Positions 1 to 5,994 of a stretch of DNA of 6,850 bases are shown piece after piece (within the stretch, counting starts at the first letter, position 1; each line of letters starts with the position of its first letter). The stretch lies in NCBI GenBank assembly GCA_016222925.1, contig JACRQB010000225.1, positions 1-6,850 on the forward strand, in the 5' to 3' direction. The stretch is from Nitrospirota bacterium. Its GTDB lineage: Bacteria > Nitrospirota > Nitrospiria > Nitrospirales > Nitrospiraceae. Below the pieces are notes generated by a model. It saw only the letters and a list, made by a program, of their open reading frames with translations. It was not told the DNA's origin and searched no databases. Both the position numbers and the translations under genes were made by a program.

Positions 1-477
1 CGCCAGTTCAACTCCGATCATCACGGCCTGCTCTGTTTGGCTGCGTGTCATCGCCGATGTCACCGCCAGATTGTTCGTGCCCTTCATGACTTTTCGATCA
101 AGAAGACCGGGGACGGTGCCGAACTCATAATCAACACCGATATCTACTACTCGCACATCCACACCGGCATGTTTTGCCAACACATTCACGCCGGCCCCAC
201 CCCGCAGAAAATTCAAGACCATTTGGGGCGTGACTTCCCGCGGATAGGCGCTCACCCCTTCCAGAGTGACTCCATGATCAGCGGCAAAGGTAAAGACGAC
301 CGCGTGCGGAACATTGGGCTTCAGCTCGCCGGTGATGGCAACGTAGGACGCCGCCAATTCCTCCAGGCGCCCGAGACTGCCGAGCGGTTTGGTCAGCCGA
401 TCTAATCGGGCTTGTGCTTTTTTCTGTAGATTGACATCGACCGGCTGGATCCGACGGCACAGGTCCTGTATCGACAT
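1..477 (-). CDS. cobT: CobT, nicotinate-nucleotide:dimethylbenzimidazole phosphoribosyltransferase (N-terminal part)
   Basis: CobT transfers phosphoribose from nicotinate mononucleotide to 5,6-dimethylbenzimidazole, giving alpha-ribazole 5'-phosphate for the lower ligand of cobalamin; it acts in the cytoplasm. The reading frame is open for 159 codons from ATG at 477 to the window edge, so only the N-terminal 45% or so of a family of about 350 residues is present. Family signatures seen are KPLGSLGRLEE (residues 30-40), AADHGVTLEGVSAYPREVT (66-83) and the following QMVLNFLRGGAGVNVLA segment. The catalytic glutamate near the C-terminus lies outside the window, so it cannot be checked. The start is supported by GAGGAG five bases upstream. 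It is the last gene visible in the operon, 14 bases after cobU, and the gene for the preceding step (bluB) is three genes upstream. Confidence 0.96.
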   Translation of the reverse strand, partial: MSIQDLCRRIQPVDVNLQKKAQARLDRLTKPLGSLGRLEELAASYVAITGELKPNVPHAVVFTFAADHGVTLEGVSAYPREVTPQMVLNFLRGGAGVNVLAKHAGVDVRVVDIGVDYEFGTVPGLLDRKVMKGTNNLAVTSAMTRSQTEQAVMIGVELA

Positions 478-482
478 GACGG

Positions 483-488
483 CTCCTC
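483..488 (-). promoter_or_regulatory. Ribosome binding site of cobT
   Basis: GAGGAG on the minus strand, with a five-base spacer to the ATG at 477. It sits in the short gap after the cobU stop codon and fixes the cobT start. Confidence 0.75.
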
Positions 489-491
489 TAT

Positions 492-1043
492 TTACTTCAA
501 GCGAAGCGATAGTCCACTCACGACCAAATGCACTTCATCCGCTCCGGCTGCAATCAGCTGATTCACTCGTCCGGCAAGCTCACGAAATGCTCGTGTCTCA
601 GGCTCAGCCGGAACCAGGCCGAAGCCCAACTCATTACTGACGATGATCACCCTGGCTGCTGCAGTCCGCATCCTCTGCACAAGCGTTCCAGCTCGAGCAA
701 GAATGACCGATTCGTTGAGGCCGGTTCCAACCAGATTACTCAACCACAATGTGACGCAATCGAAGAGAATCGTCCGGTACCGAGGTCCCTGTTTGGCAAA
801 CCATGTTTCCACTTCGAGCGGCTCTTCAACGGTCTCCCAATCCGCCGAGCGTGTGGCTTGGTGTCTGGCGATTCGTCCCGCCATTTCATCATCTAACCCC
901 TGTCCTGAGGCAACGAATGCACGCGGCCCTCGTGAGCCGGCTAACTGGAGAGCGGCTTCGCTTTTTCCGGAGGCTGCCCCACCGAGGACAAGTACGATAC
1001 GGCCTTTGGTCGGTCGGCGCTTACTCAGTTTTCGTGGCGACAT
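492..1043 (-). CDS. cobU: CobU/CobP, adenosylcobinamide kinase / adenosylcobinamide-phosphate guanylyltransferase
   Basis: This bifunctional cytoplasmic enzyme phosphorylates adenosylcobinamide and transfers GMP to it, giving adenosylcobinamide-GDP for CobS. The protein has 183 residues, normal for the family. Visible motifs are the P-loop GGAASGKS (21-28), the RIARHQATR segment carrying the histidine (H61) that is guanylylated in the family, WETVEEP (69-75), DCVTLWLSNL (95-104) and VSNELGFGLVP (135-145), followed by the conserved NQLIAAGADEVHLVVSG end. The frame is open further upstream to 1115, but that extension overlaps the adenosyltransferase gene and does not resemble the family. ATG 1043 is therefore chosen, 23 bases inside the preceding gene, with only a weak GGGA upstream. 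Translation is probably coupled to that gene. Cobinamide salvage and de novo synthesis both need this step. Confidence 0.95.
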   Translation of the reverse strand: MSPRKLSKRRPTKGRIVLVLGGAASGKSEAALQLAGSRGPRAFVASGQGLDDEMAGRIARHQATRSADWETVEEPLEVETWFAKQGPRYRTILFDCVTLWLSNLVGTGLNESVILARAGTLVQRMRTAAARVIIVSNELGFGLVPAEPETRAFRELAGRVNQLIAAGADEVHLVVSGLSLRLK

Positions 1044-1617
1044 CACGTTCCCATAAAAATTCCGGCTCACCCTGCGTCTTGGAAACCCAGCGAGCCAGCA
1101 CGAACAATGCATCACTCAGCCGATTGACGAACTTGATGATCGTCGAATCGACCGGCTCCGTTTTTGAGAGGGCCACACACAACCGTTCGGCGCGGCGACA
1201 AACCGTCCGAGCCTGATGCAGAAACCCAGAAACCTTTCCACCTCCAGGCAAGATGAATTCTTTCAGCGGCTCCAGATCTTTCTGACACCGGTCAATTAGT
1301 TTTTCCAAACGTGTGACATCCCTCGTAGAAACCTGCGGCATATTGTTGAACGTTTGTCCTGGTGCCGTCGCCAGAATGCTGCCCACATCGAATAATTTGT
1401 TCTGCACCCAGCGTAGCTCGTCTTCAAGTTGTGCGGCAGCTGAATACTCGTCCACAACATCGGCATTCATCACCCGCACGACGCCGACCGACGCATTCAA
1501 CTCATCGATCGTGCCGTAGGCTTCGACCCGCAGACTGTCTTTCCACACTTGTTGTCCGCCGGCCAGTCTGGTTTTTCCCGCGTCCCCTGTTCTTGTGTAG
1601 ACCTTGGTGATGCGCAT
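1021..1617 (-). CDS. PduO-type ATP:cob(I)alamin adenosyltransferase
   Basis: This enzyme transfers the 5'-deoxyadenosyl group of ATP to cob(I)alamin or cob(I)inamide, forming the Co-C bond of coenzyme B12. It belongs to the PduO family of trimeric helical-bundle enzymes and has 198 residues, slightly above the usual 185-195. Motifs are KVYTRTGDAGKTRLAGG (5-21, ATP-binding N-terminus), R30 and AYGTIDELNAS (33-43), FILPGG (121-126), HQARTVCRRAER (134-145) and NRLSDALFVLARW (165-177). An in-frame ATG at 1623 would add two residues. ATG 1617 is preferred because AGAGGGG then stands six bases upstream, whereas it abuts the 1623 start. The 5' end is overlapped by the run-on tail of bluB and the 3' end overlaps cobU. 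A second, unrelated adenosyltransferase (CobO) is encoded in the same operon. Confidence 0.95.
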   Translation of the reverse strand: MRITKVYTRTGDAGKTRLAGGQQVWKDSLRVEAYGTIDELNASVGVVRVMNADVVDEYSAAAQLEDELRWVQNKLFDVGSILATAPGQTFNNMPQVSTRDVTRLEKLIDRCQKDLEPLKEFILPGGGKVSGFLHQARTVCRRAERLCVALSKTEPVDSTIIKFVNRLSDALFVLARWVSKTQGEPEFLWERDVATKTE

Positions 1618-2299
1618 CCCCATCCCCTCTCTTGTCTTGGATCCGATTGCCCCAGGACTCCTCGTGAATTAACCGGCCGACTGGAATCCGACTCCGCCAC
1701 CCGGCTGTTTCTAAATCGGGCTGCGCTTCAAACTTGGACACATAGCCGAGGCAGAGATAGGCGAGCACCGTCACTGATTTGGGTACGCCGATCACCCGCT
1801 TCAGCTTCTCGTGATCCAAAATACTGACCCAGCCTACGCCGATTCCCTCGGCCCTGGCAGCCAGCCAGAGATTTTGAACAGCGCAACAGGTGCTGTACAA
1901 GTCCGTTGCGCGCACCGTGGAGCGGCCAAGTACCGATGATCCGCCACGCCGTCGGCTGCAGGTGACGCACAGATTGATCGGGGCTTCTTCGATCCCTTCC
2001 AGCTTCAATCCCCGATACAGTGCTCCCTTGGCGCCTGCATACCGGGCGGACGCTTTGGTGTTGGCGTCGATGAAGAGATCCTTCACTGTGCGTTTCGTCC
2101 CATGATTACGGATGACCACAAAGTCCCACGGCTGCATGAATCCAACCGATCCCGCATGATGTGCTGCCGTGAGCAGCCGCCTCATCACCGCATCTGGAAT
2201 CGGCCTCCGAAGAAAATTACGCCGGACATCCCGCCGTTCAAAAATCGCGCGATAGACCGCCTCCCGCTCAGCCTCTGAAAATCGGCTCTTGGTTCTCAT
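1502..2299 (-). CDS. bluB: BluB, 5,6-dimethylbenzimidazole synthase, with run-on C-terminal tail
   Basis: BluB cleaves reduced FMN with O2 to make 5,6-dimethylbenzimidazole, the lower ligand of cobalamin. It is a flavin-destructase within the nitroreductase fold. Family features are RRDVRRNF (22-29, with the aspartate known to be needed in BluB), AAHHAGSVGFMQPWDF (45-60), LKLEGIEEAP (99-108), NLWLAARAEGIGVGWVSI (143-160, including the catalytic-region serine) and AYLCLGYV (180-187). The ATG shares one base with the stop of the upstream CWC gene (TAATG). The frame could extend to 2506, but that overlaps the CWC gene and lacks family similarity. The domain normally ends near ETAGWRSRIPVGRLIHEESW (197-216). 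Here the frame runs on for about 45 more residues, 116 bases into the adenosyltransferase gene, with unconserved basic sequence. The core looks intact, and the tail is probably an accident of stop-codon loss. Confidence 0.93.
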   Translation of the reverse strand: MRTKSRFSEAEREAVYRAIFERRDVRRNFLRRPIPDAVMRRLLTAAHHAGSVGFMQPWDFVVIRNHGTKRTVKDLFIDANTKASARYAGAKGALYRGLKLEGIEEAPINLCVTCSRRRGGSSVLGRSTVRATDLYSTCCAVQNLWLAARAEGIGVGWVSILDHEKLKRVIGVPKSVTVLAYLCLGYVSKFEAQPDLETAGWRSRIPVGRLIHEESWGNRIQDKRGDGDAHHQGLHKNRGRGKNQTGRRTTSVERQSAGRSLRHDR

Positions 2300-2529
2300 T
2301 ATTGTCTCGCTCGGTCGTCTTGCTTCTTGTTGGTCGAATCGGGCTGAGGCCAGAGCTCGCCGGCTGCGATTTTCCCTAAACAGTTGGAACAGAGACAATC
2401 CGTATATCGCGCCGCGATCCAATCCATCTGTGGCTCGGTAATGCCGAGCTTGCCACACCAGCACTGGTATCCGCCACACTCGAAGGTGTGGCCACAGCGT
2501 TCGCAAACCTTCTGAACCGGTCCTCTCAA
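2299..2529 (-). CDS. Small cysteine-rich CWC-family protein
   Basis: A 76-residue protein with eight cysteines at 9, 12, 18, 23, 25, 45, 47 and 50, in the pattern CxxC-x5-C-x4-CWC ... CLCxxC. This matches what I recall of the cysteine-rich CWC family, a probable zinc-binding small domain of unknown function. No catalytic role can be read from it. It starts with TTG inside the last bases of cobO (four-base overlap, TTGA), with a GGAG about seven bases upstream. Its TAA stop overlaps the bluB ATG by one base. This double coupling keeps it in fixed stoichiometry with the adenosyltransferase and BluB. The polar C-terminal 15-20 residues look unstructured. A metal-handling or accessory role in corrinoid chemistry would be a guess from context. 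Confidence 0.82.
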   Translation of the reverse strand: MRGPVQKVCERCGHTFECGGYQCWCGKLGITEPQMDWIAARYTDCLCSNCLGKIAAGELWPQPDSTNKKQDDRARQ

Positions 2530-3125
2530 AACTCCACTCCAGGTTGTGCCTTAATGCCGCTGCGAAACGGGTGCTTGAGCTGCTTCATCTCCGTCACCAG
2601 ATCGGCCTCTTCGATCAATAGATCTTTGGCGCCGCGCCCGGTGATCACCACATGCTGCATCGGCGGTCGATTGCGAAGTGTCGGCAATACCTCTTCGAGA
2701 TGAACATAGCCGTGTTTCAGCGCAATATTGAACTCATCGAGAATCACCATCGTATAGGAGGGATCGCTGAGGAACTCGCAGGCCTTTGCCCAAGCCTGTT
2801 GAGCAAATCGAGTGTCGCGCTCCCGATCCTGCGTCTCCCAGGTATACCCTTCCCCCATCCTAAGAAATGTCACCCGATCTCCGAATGCTTTCAGCATCCG
2901 CTCTTCCGCGGTATCGATGGCCCCTTTGATGAACTGCACCACTGCCACCTGCTTGCCATGACCAATACATCGAAGCGCCATCCCCAACGCGGCAGTCGTT
3001 TTTCCCTTCCCTGCGCCGGTATGGACGATCAGCAGACCTTTCTCATCCCGCGCCGCCTCGATGCGCCGATCGACCGACGCCTTCAATCTCTCCATTCTCG
3101 CTTTATGCTCGTGCTGCTCTGTCAT
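2526..3125 (-). CDS. cobO: CobO/CobA-type cob(I)yrinic acid a,c-diamide adenosyltransferase
   Basis: This cytoplasmic enzyme adenosylates corrinoids using ATP; in the aerobic pathway its named substrate is cob(I)yrinic acid a,c-diamide. The protein is 199 residues, the family norm. It shows the P-loop GAGKGKTT (37-44), QFIKG (64-68), the GEGYTWETQD block (91-100), the Walker-B-like VILDEFN (127-133) and the family C-terminus RPPMQHVVITGRGAKDLL, then LVTEMKQLKHPFRSGIKAQ and GVEF. The frame continues upstream to 3203, but the first 26 residues of that form only shadow the btuD end. ATG 3125 has AGAGG six bases upstream. It lies 23 bases inside the present btuD frame. All recognisable motifs are intact. 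Confidence 0.96.
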   Translation of the reverse strand: MTEQHEHKARMERLKASVDRRIEAARDEKGLLIVHTGAGKGKTTAALGMALRCIGHGKQVAVVQFIKGAIDTAEERMLKAFGDRVTFLRMGEGYTWETQDRERDTRFAQQAWAKACEFLSDPSYTMVILDEFNIALKHGYVHLEEVLPTLRNRPPMQHVVITGRGAKDLLIEEADLVTEMKQLKHPFRSGIKAQPGVEF

Positions 3126-3801
3126 CACACACCTCTGACTCACACAGCAGAAGATCCAGCAGAATGAGCCGGTCGCAAAACCGGCTGGCAAGGCCCAGGT
3201 CATGAATGGCGGTCACGGCCGTCAGCCGATTCTTGGTCACCCGTTGATGGACGAGCTGCAACACGTGCAGTTGATGCGAGAGATCCAAGCTCGCGGTTGG
3301 CTCATCCAGCAGCAGCAGGCGTGGCTGCTGCGCCAGAGCCCGCGCGACGGTCACGCGCTGCCGTTCGCCTCCCGACAATTCCGTCACGGAACGGTCCGCG
3401 AAAGGCGTGACCCGGGTGTGTCGCATCGCGTCTGTTGCGATCGCGTGATCCTCGGATGTCTCGCCGGCAAATCGATCCCGGTGTGGATAGCGCCCCATCA
3501 ACACAATGTCCTTGGCTGAAAACCTGAAGTCGCTCACCGTCGTCGCTTGCGGCACAGAGGCAATCTGTTGAGCGATCCGGCGACGGCAGAGGGTCGAGAG
3601 CGGAACCTGATTCAAGTAGACGCTGCCCGTGCTCGGTTCCACGAGCCCTGCCATGATCGACAAGAGCGTGGTTTTGCCGGCGCCGTTCGGCCCGATGATG
3701 CCCACCAATTCACCGGTCTTCACGGTCAGACTGATCCCATCCAACAACATCCGTCCGTTGCTGCACCGGCTCACGGCTTCCAACGTCATAAGATCGGACA
3801 T
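3103..3801 (-). CDS. btuD: BtuD-like ABC transporter ATPase, C-terminal tail lost
   Basis: This is the cytoplasmic ATPase of a corrinoid/siderophore-type importer; its place after btuF and btuC makes B12 the likely substrate. All nucleotide-handling motifs are present: Walker A GPNGAGKT (37-44), Q-loop glutamine (85), signature LSGGERQ (142-148), Walker B LLLLDEP (162-168), D-loop SLD (171-173) and H-loop histidine (200). After RFCDRLILL (207-215) the usual family tail, roughly 30-50 residues, is missing. It is replaced by 17 residues, rich in Cys, Asp and Ala, that read into cobO. In another frame, a short GSSAV stretch ends at TGA 3140-3142, 14 bases before cobO, as expected for the original gene end. 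The ATPase core may still fold. ATG 3801 follows the relict btuC stop by three bases, with GGAGG eleven bases upstream. Confidence 0.88.
   Translation of the reverse strand: MSDLMTLEAVSRCSNGRMLLDGISLTVKTGELVGIIGPNGAGKTTLLSIMAGLVEPSTGSVYLNQVPLSTLCRRRIAQQIASVPQATTVSDFRFSAKDIVLMGRYPHRDRFAGETSEDHAIATDAMRHTRVTPFADRSVTELSGGERQRVTVARALAQQPRLLLLDEPTASLDLSHQLHVLQLVHQRVTKNRLTAVTAIHDLGLASRFCDRLILLDLLLCESEVCDDRAARA
3132..3136 (-). promoter_or_regulatory. Ribosome binding site of cobO
   Basis: AGAGG on the minus strand, six bases before ATG 3125. It lies inside the altered 3' end of btuD, immediately after the TGA at 3140-3142 that may be the original btuD stop. Confidence 0.65.
3145..3164. repeat. Short direct repeat at the btuD tail scar
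   Basis: The octamer CAGCAGAA (plus strand) occurs at 3145-3152 and again at 3157-3164, twelve bases apart. It lies exactly where the BtuD protein stops matching its family, so it may mark the deletion junction. It could also be chance, since the repeat is short and of simple composition. Confidence 0.5.
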
Positions 3802-3804
3802 GAT

Positions 3805-4645
3805 TTACACAACCTCCGTCCGAATACGCTGTCGTTGAAGCAGGTAGACAAAAAACGGCGCGCCAAGGAGCGCTGATCAACGCGGTCAACATCAGCACAC
3901 GACGTTTCGTCTGTTGCATCTCGACGCCGACACCGGACGCTCCTGCTTCTCCTGTTGCCGCCACAATGTTCAACTCATCGGCAAACAGCAGCAGGAACAT
4001 CCCGCCCACGAGGATCGGCCAGGACGCTAAGCCCACATGGGACCAGCCGCGTCCGTCTAACCCACCTAATAACCAAAAGAGCACCTCGCGGAACGCAAAA
4101 ATGTCTTGGGCTAACGTCAACAGTAACGACGTAAGGGCCGTGGCAAACGCACTCACGGCGAGACCGGAGAGGAGCAGCGTAGCCAACGGCGTACGCCCGG
4201 CCTGCGTCGAGAGGATATAAATGGTCCAGGTCGTACCAGCCGCCCCGACAAAAGCGAGTACTGGCAACGACCACAATGCGCTGGCAGCCAACCCGCTCAT
4301 GACCGCGATGACCGCCCCAAGAGCGCCGCCGCTGCTTATGCCGATAATCCCGGGATCGGCCATCGGATTACGAAACAACCCCTGCAGAACGGCGCCGGCC
4401 AGCGCGAGAGCCCCGCCGACGAGCGCAGCCAGGATGACCCGGGGTAGACGCAGGTACCACACAATGGCCTCGTACGCGGTCTGGTCAGGCAACCAATTGA
4501 CCGGGACGACCCCGATGGCCTTCCCCAGGAGCACCGCGACAATCGACGGAATCGGGATCGACACGGATCCCACTGCCGTCGCGATCAGCACACTCCCCAG
4601 TAATACGGTGATCAGCACGACATGAATGACGGGGGCTCTCCTCAT
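3805..4645 (-). pseudogene. btuC: BtuC, FecCD-family B12 ABC transporter permease, internal deletion with frameshift
   Basis: BtuC is the inner-membrane permease that passes corrinoid to the cytoplasm. Residues 1-258 follow the FecCD family closely: hydrophobic N-terminus, LRLPRVILAALVGGALALAG (65-84), LQGLFRNPMADPGIIGISSG (87-106), several membrane helices, and the cytoplasmic GEAGASGVGVEMQQTKRR (232-249). After LMLTALIS (251-258) the open frame becomes unrelated and runs to 3710, overlapping btuD by 92 bases. In another frame from about 3873, the normal family C-terminus appears, ALLGAPFFVYLLQRQRIRT then EVV, and stops at TAA 3805-3807, three bases before btuD. About 65-75 codons are therefore missing, including the family's SG-IGFVGL-VPH region that contacts the ATPase. 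The start overlaps the btuF stop (ATGA) and has GAGGAGG seven bases upstream. Transport function is very unlikely. Confidence 0.9.
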
Positions 4646-5386
4646 CGCGAGCCCTCCTCAAATACTTCCGGGTGCAGCAGTCGCGCAATCGTCTCCACCG
4701 TCTCGGCAATATGGTGCGAGCTGGTGACCAACAGGCGCGCCGGAACGCTGTACACTCGCTGATCGCGTAACGCCTTCACGCCTTGAAACGCCGGATCCCT
4801 CAGCAACGCCTCGCGAAACCCGGACTCCCAACGGCGCGCATCTCGGAGCAGGATCACGTCAGGGTCGGCCACGATCACTCGCTCTTGCGATACCTTCCGT
4901 GAGCCGGTGATGCCCATCTCAGCGGCGAGGTTCACCCCGCCGGCGGCCCGAATGACATCGTCGAGGGTGGTCTGGCGTCCGCGCACCCAGATGCCCCCCG
5001 ATGACGACGAAGTCCGGCGACTGCATCAGGATGCGTTCGATGTCGCCATTGAGTCGTGTGGGAACGACGACGGCCTCATGGACCACGTTTGAACTATCGG
5101 GATTGTCTGCCAGCGCGCTCAGACCGACCAGCCGCTCCGGTGCCAGAGCCAAGAGGATTTCATCGCTCATCACGTTGACAGACACAATCCTCGTGGGAAC
5201 GATCCCCCTGTTCACCGGCACCGGTTGGACACTGGTCTGCGATACAAGCCGGATCGCCGCTGCCGAGAGAGCGACTCCGAGCACCGCGACCAGCCACAGC
5301 CGGCCATACGACATCCGTCTGCCAGGTGGAGCCGGTGGTGGGAGAGAGGGCCCTTGGGACGCGAGACCGAACACCATCGTCTTCAT
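4642..5386 (-). pseudogene. btuF: BtuF, periplasmic B12-binding protein, internal deletion with frameshift
   Basis: BtuF delivers corrinoid to BtuC. The 5' part contains a signal-like hydrophobic stretch, RLWLVAVLGVALSAAAIRL, then the family opening TRIVSVNVMSDEILLALAP, RLVGLSALADNP and ERILMQSPDFVVIGG. At about 4993-5000 this frame departs from the family and ends at 4919. The next frame picks up with GIWVRGRQTTLDDVIRAAGG, VNLAAEMG, VSQERVIVADPDVILL and the normal C-terminus, stopping at 4642. The roughly 80-95 residues that normally lie between these halves (inter-lobe helix and most of the second lobe's start) are absent, with a change of frame. The start is uncertain: ATG 5386 shares a base with the upstream stop (TGATG) but lacks a Shine-Dalgarno sequence. 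ATG 5314 sits right before the signal-like segment. The stop overlaps the btuC start by four bases. Confidence 0.88.
4653..4659 (-). promoter_or_regulatory. Ribosome binding site of btuC
   Basis: GAGGAGG on the minus strand, seven bases before ATG 4645 and embedded in the last codons of btuF. It supports the overlapping ATGA junction and shows that btuC kept its initiation signal despite its broken 3' half. Confidence 0.75.
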
Positions 5387-5970
5387 CAATGGCCGGAGGG
5401 TACAATATTCGGCATGGAAACATCCGGCACCCATTCCGTCGCTCCGGAAAGGTATTTCTGTCGCATGTCGTTCCATAATTTCAGTCTCGTCCAATCCGGT
5501 TTCTGAGGCTTCAACCGGTCGCTCAGATAGGGATTCGGAAAAAACACCGTCAACATTTGCTCGTCGGCGCCGTTCCACATCCGAAATCCCCAACTCCCGC
5601 CGGTGCAGCTGTTGCCCATGCCCCGGAAGAATACAGCCTTTGAGACACGGCGTATGTTCGCCAGTGCCTCAGGAGTCGGATTGGCTTTTGTGCCGCGATG
5701 GTTTCCGATGCACAGGTGAAAATGCCAGTCACCCAAATCTACGGTGAGATACCCGTCGAGGATGGTCAGTTTCTTCGGCGGTTCGACGAGTCGCACCTCG
5801 AACACGGCTCCCTGAATACAGGGGCCGAACACGATCTGCGACCAATGCGTTTCGAACAAGTCTTTCATCAGCGCAAGCAGCGCCTCCTCCGTCGGCTCCA
5901 TATACTCATACTCGTAACGTGTCCCCTCGATCCCGCGCACTTGATCCGTCTTGTACGCCGATGCTCCCAT
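5386..5970 (-). CDS. Conserved protein of unknown function in B12 uptake operon
   Basis: A 194-residue soluble protein without a signal peptide or membrane segment. I do not recognise its function with confidence; it may belong to a domain-of-unknown-function family (possibly the one called DUF7676), but I could not check this. Distinctive stretches are LDGYLTVDLGDWHFHLCIGN (71-90), continuing HRG, which gives an H-x-H-x-C-x3-H cluster (83, 85, 87, 91) able to bind metal. Further on are VFFRGMG (113-119), GGSWGFRMWNG (124-134), TVFFPNPYL (141-149) and PDWTRLKLWND (158-168), an aromatic-rich pattern typical of a conserved ligand pocket. The start is well fixed by AGGAGG eight bases upstream, 24 bases after tonB. 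Its stop shares a base with a btuF start candidate. Position between tonB and btuF suggests a corrinoid- or cobalt-related role, by context only. The frame is intact, unlike both neighbours. Confidence 0.85.
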   Translation of the reverse strand: MGASAYKTDQVRGIEGTRYEYEYMEPTEEALLALMKDLFETHWSQIVFGPCIQGAVFEVRLVEPPKKLTILDGYLTVDLGDWHFHLCIGNHRGTKANPTPEALANIRRVSKAVFFRGMGNSCTGGSWGFRMWNGADEQMLTVFFPNPYLSDRLKPQKPDWTRLKLWNDMRQKYLSGATEWVPDVSMPNIVPSGH

Positions 5971-5978
5971 GTCGCCAT

Positions 5979-5984
5979 CCTCCT
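5979..5984 (-). promoter_or_regulatory. Ribosome binding site of the unknown-function gene
   Basis: A perfect AGGAGG on the minus strand, eight bases before ATG 5970, in the 24-base gap after tonB. It is the strongest Shine-Dalgarno seen in the window. Confidence 0.8.
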
Positions 5985-5994
5985 ACAGTGAATG

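Noticed and set aside
2300..2506. Upstream extension of bluB (69 residues)
   Set aside because: It overlaps the CWC gene almost completely and lacks BluB similarity; ATG 2299 overlaps the CWC stop as expected for a coupled pair.
3126..3203. Upstream extension of cobO (26 residues, Cys/Trp-rich)
   Set aside because: It only shadows the btuD end and has no family similarity; ATG 3125 has a proper ribosome binding site and gives the normal family length.
3710..3804. Open-frame C-terminus of btuC reaching into btuD
   Set aside because: This part reads unrelated residues. The family C-terminus is encoded in a different frame, ending at 3805, so the extension is a frameshift product and not a real overlap.
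5001..5747. Plus-strand open frame of 248 codons opposite btuF and the unknown gene
   Set aside because: It spans two minus-strand genes with good family signatures and ribosome binding sites, and its own translation shows no domain.
5971..5994. Search for a B12 riboswitch or terminator between tonB and the next gene
   Set aside because: The gap is only 24 bases and holds a ribosome binding site, with no room for a cobalamin riboswitch or a hairpin. Any riboswitch would be upstream of the right edge.
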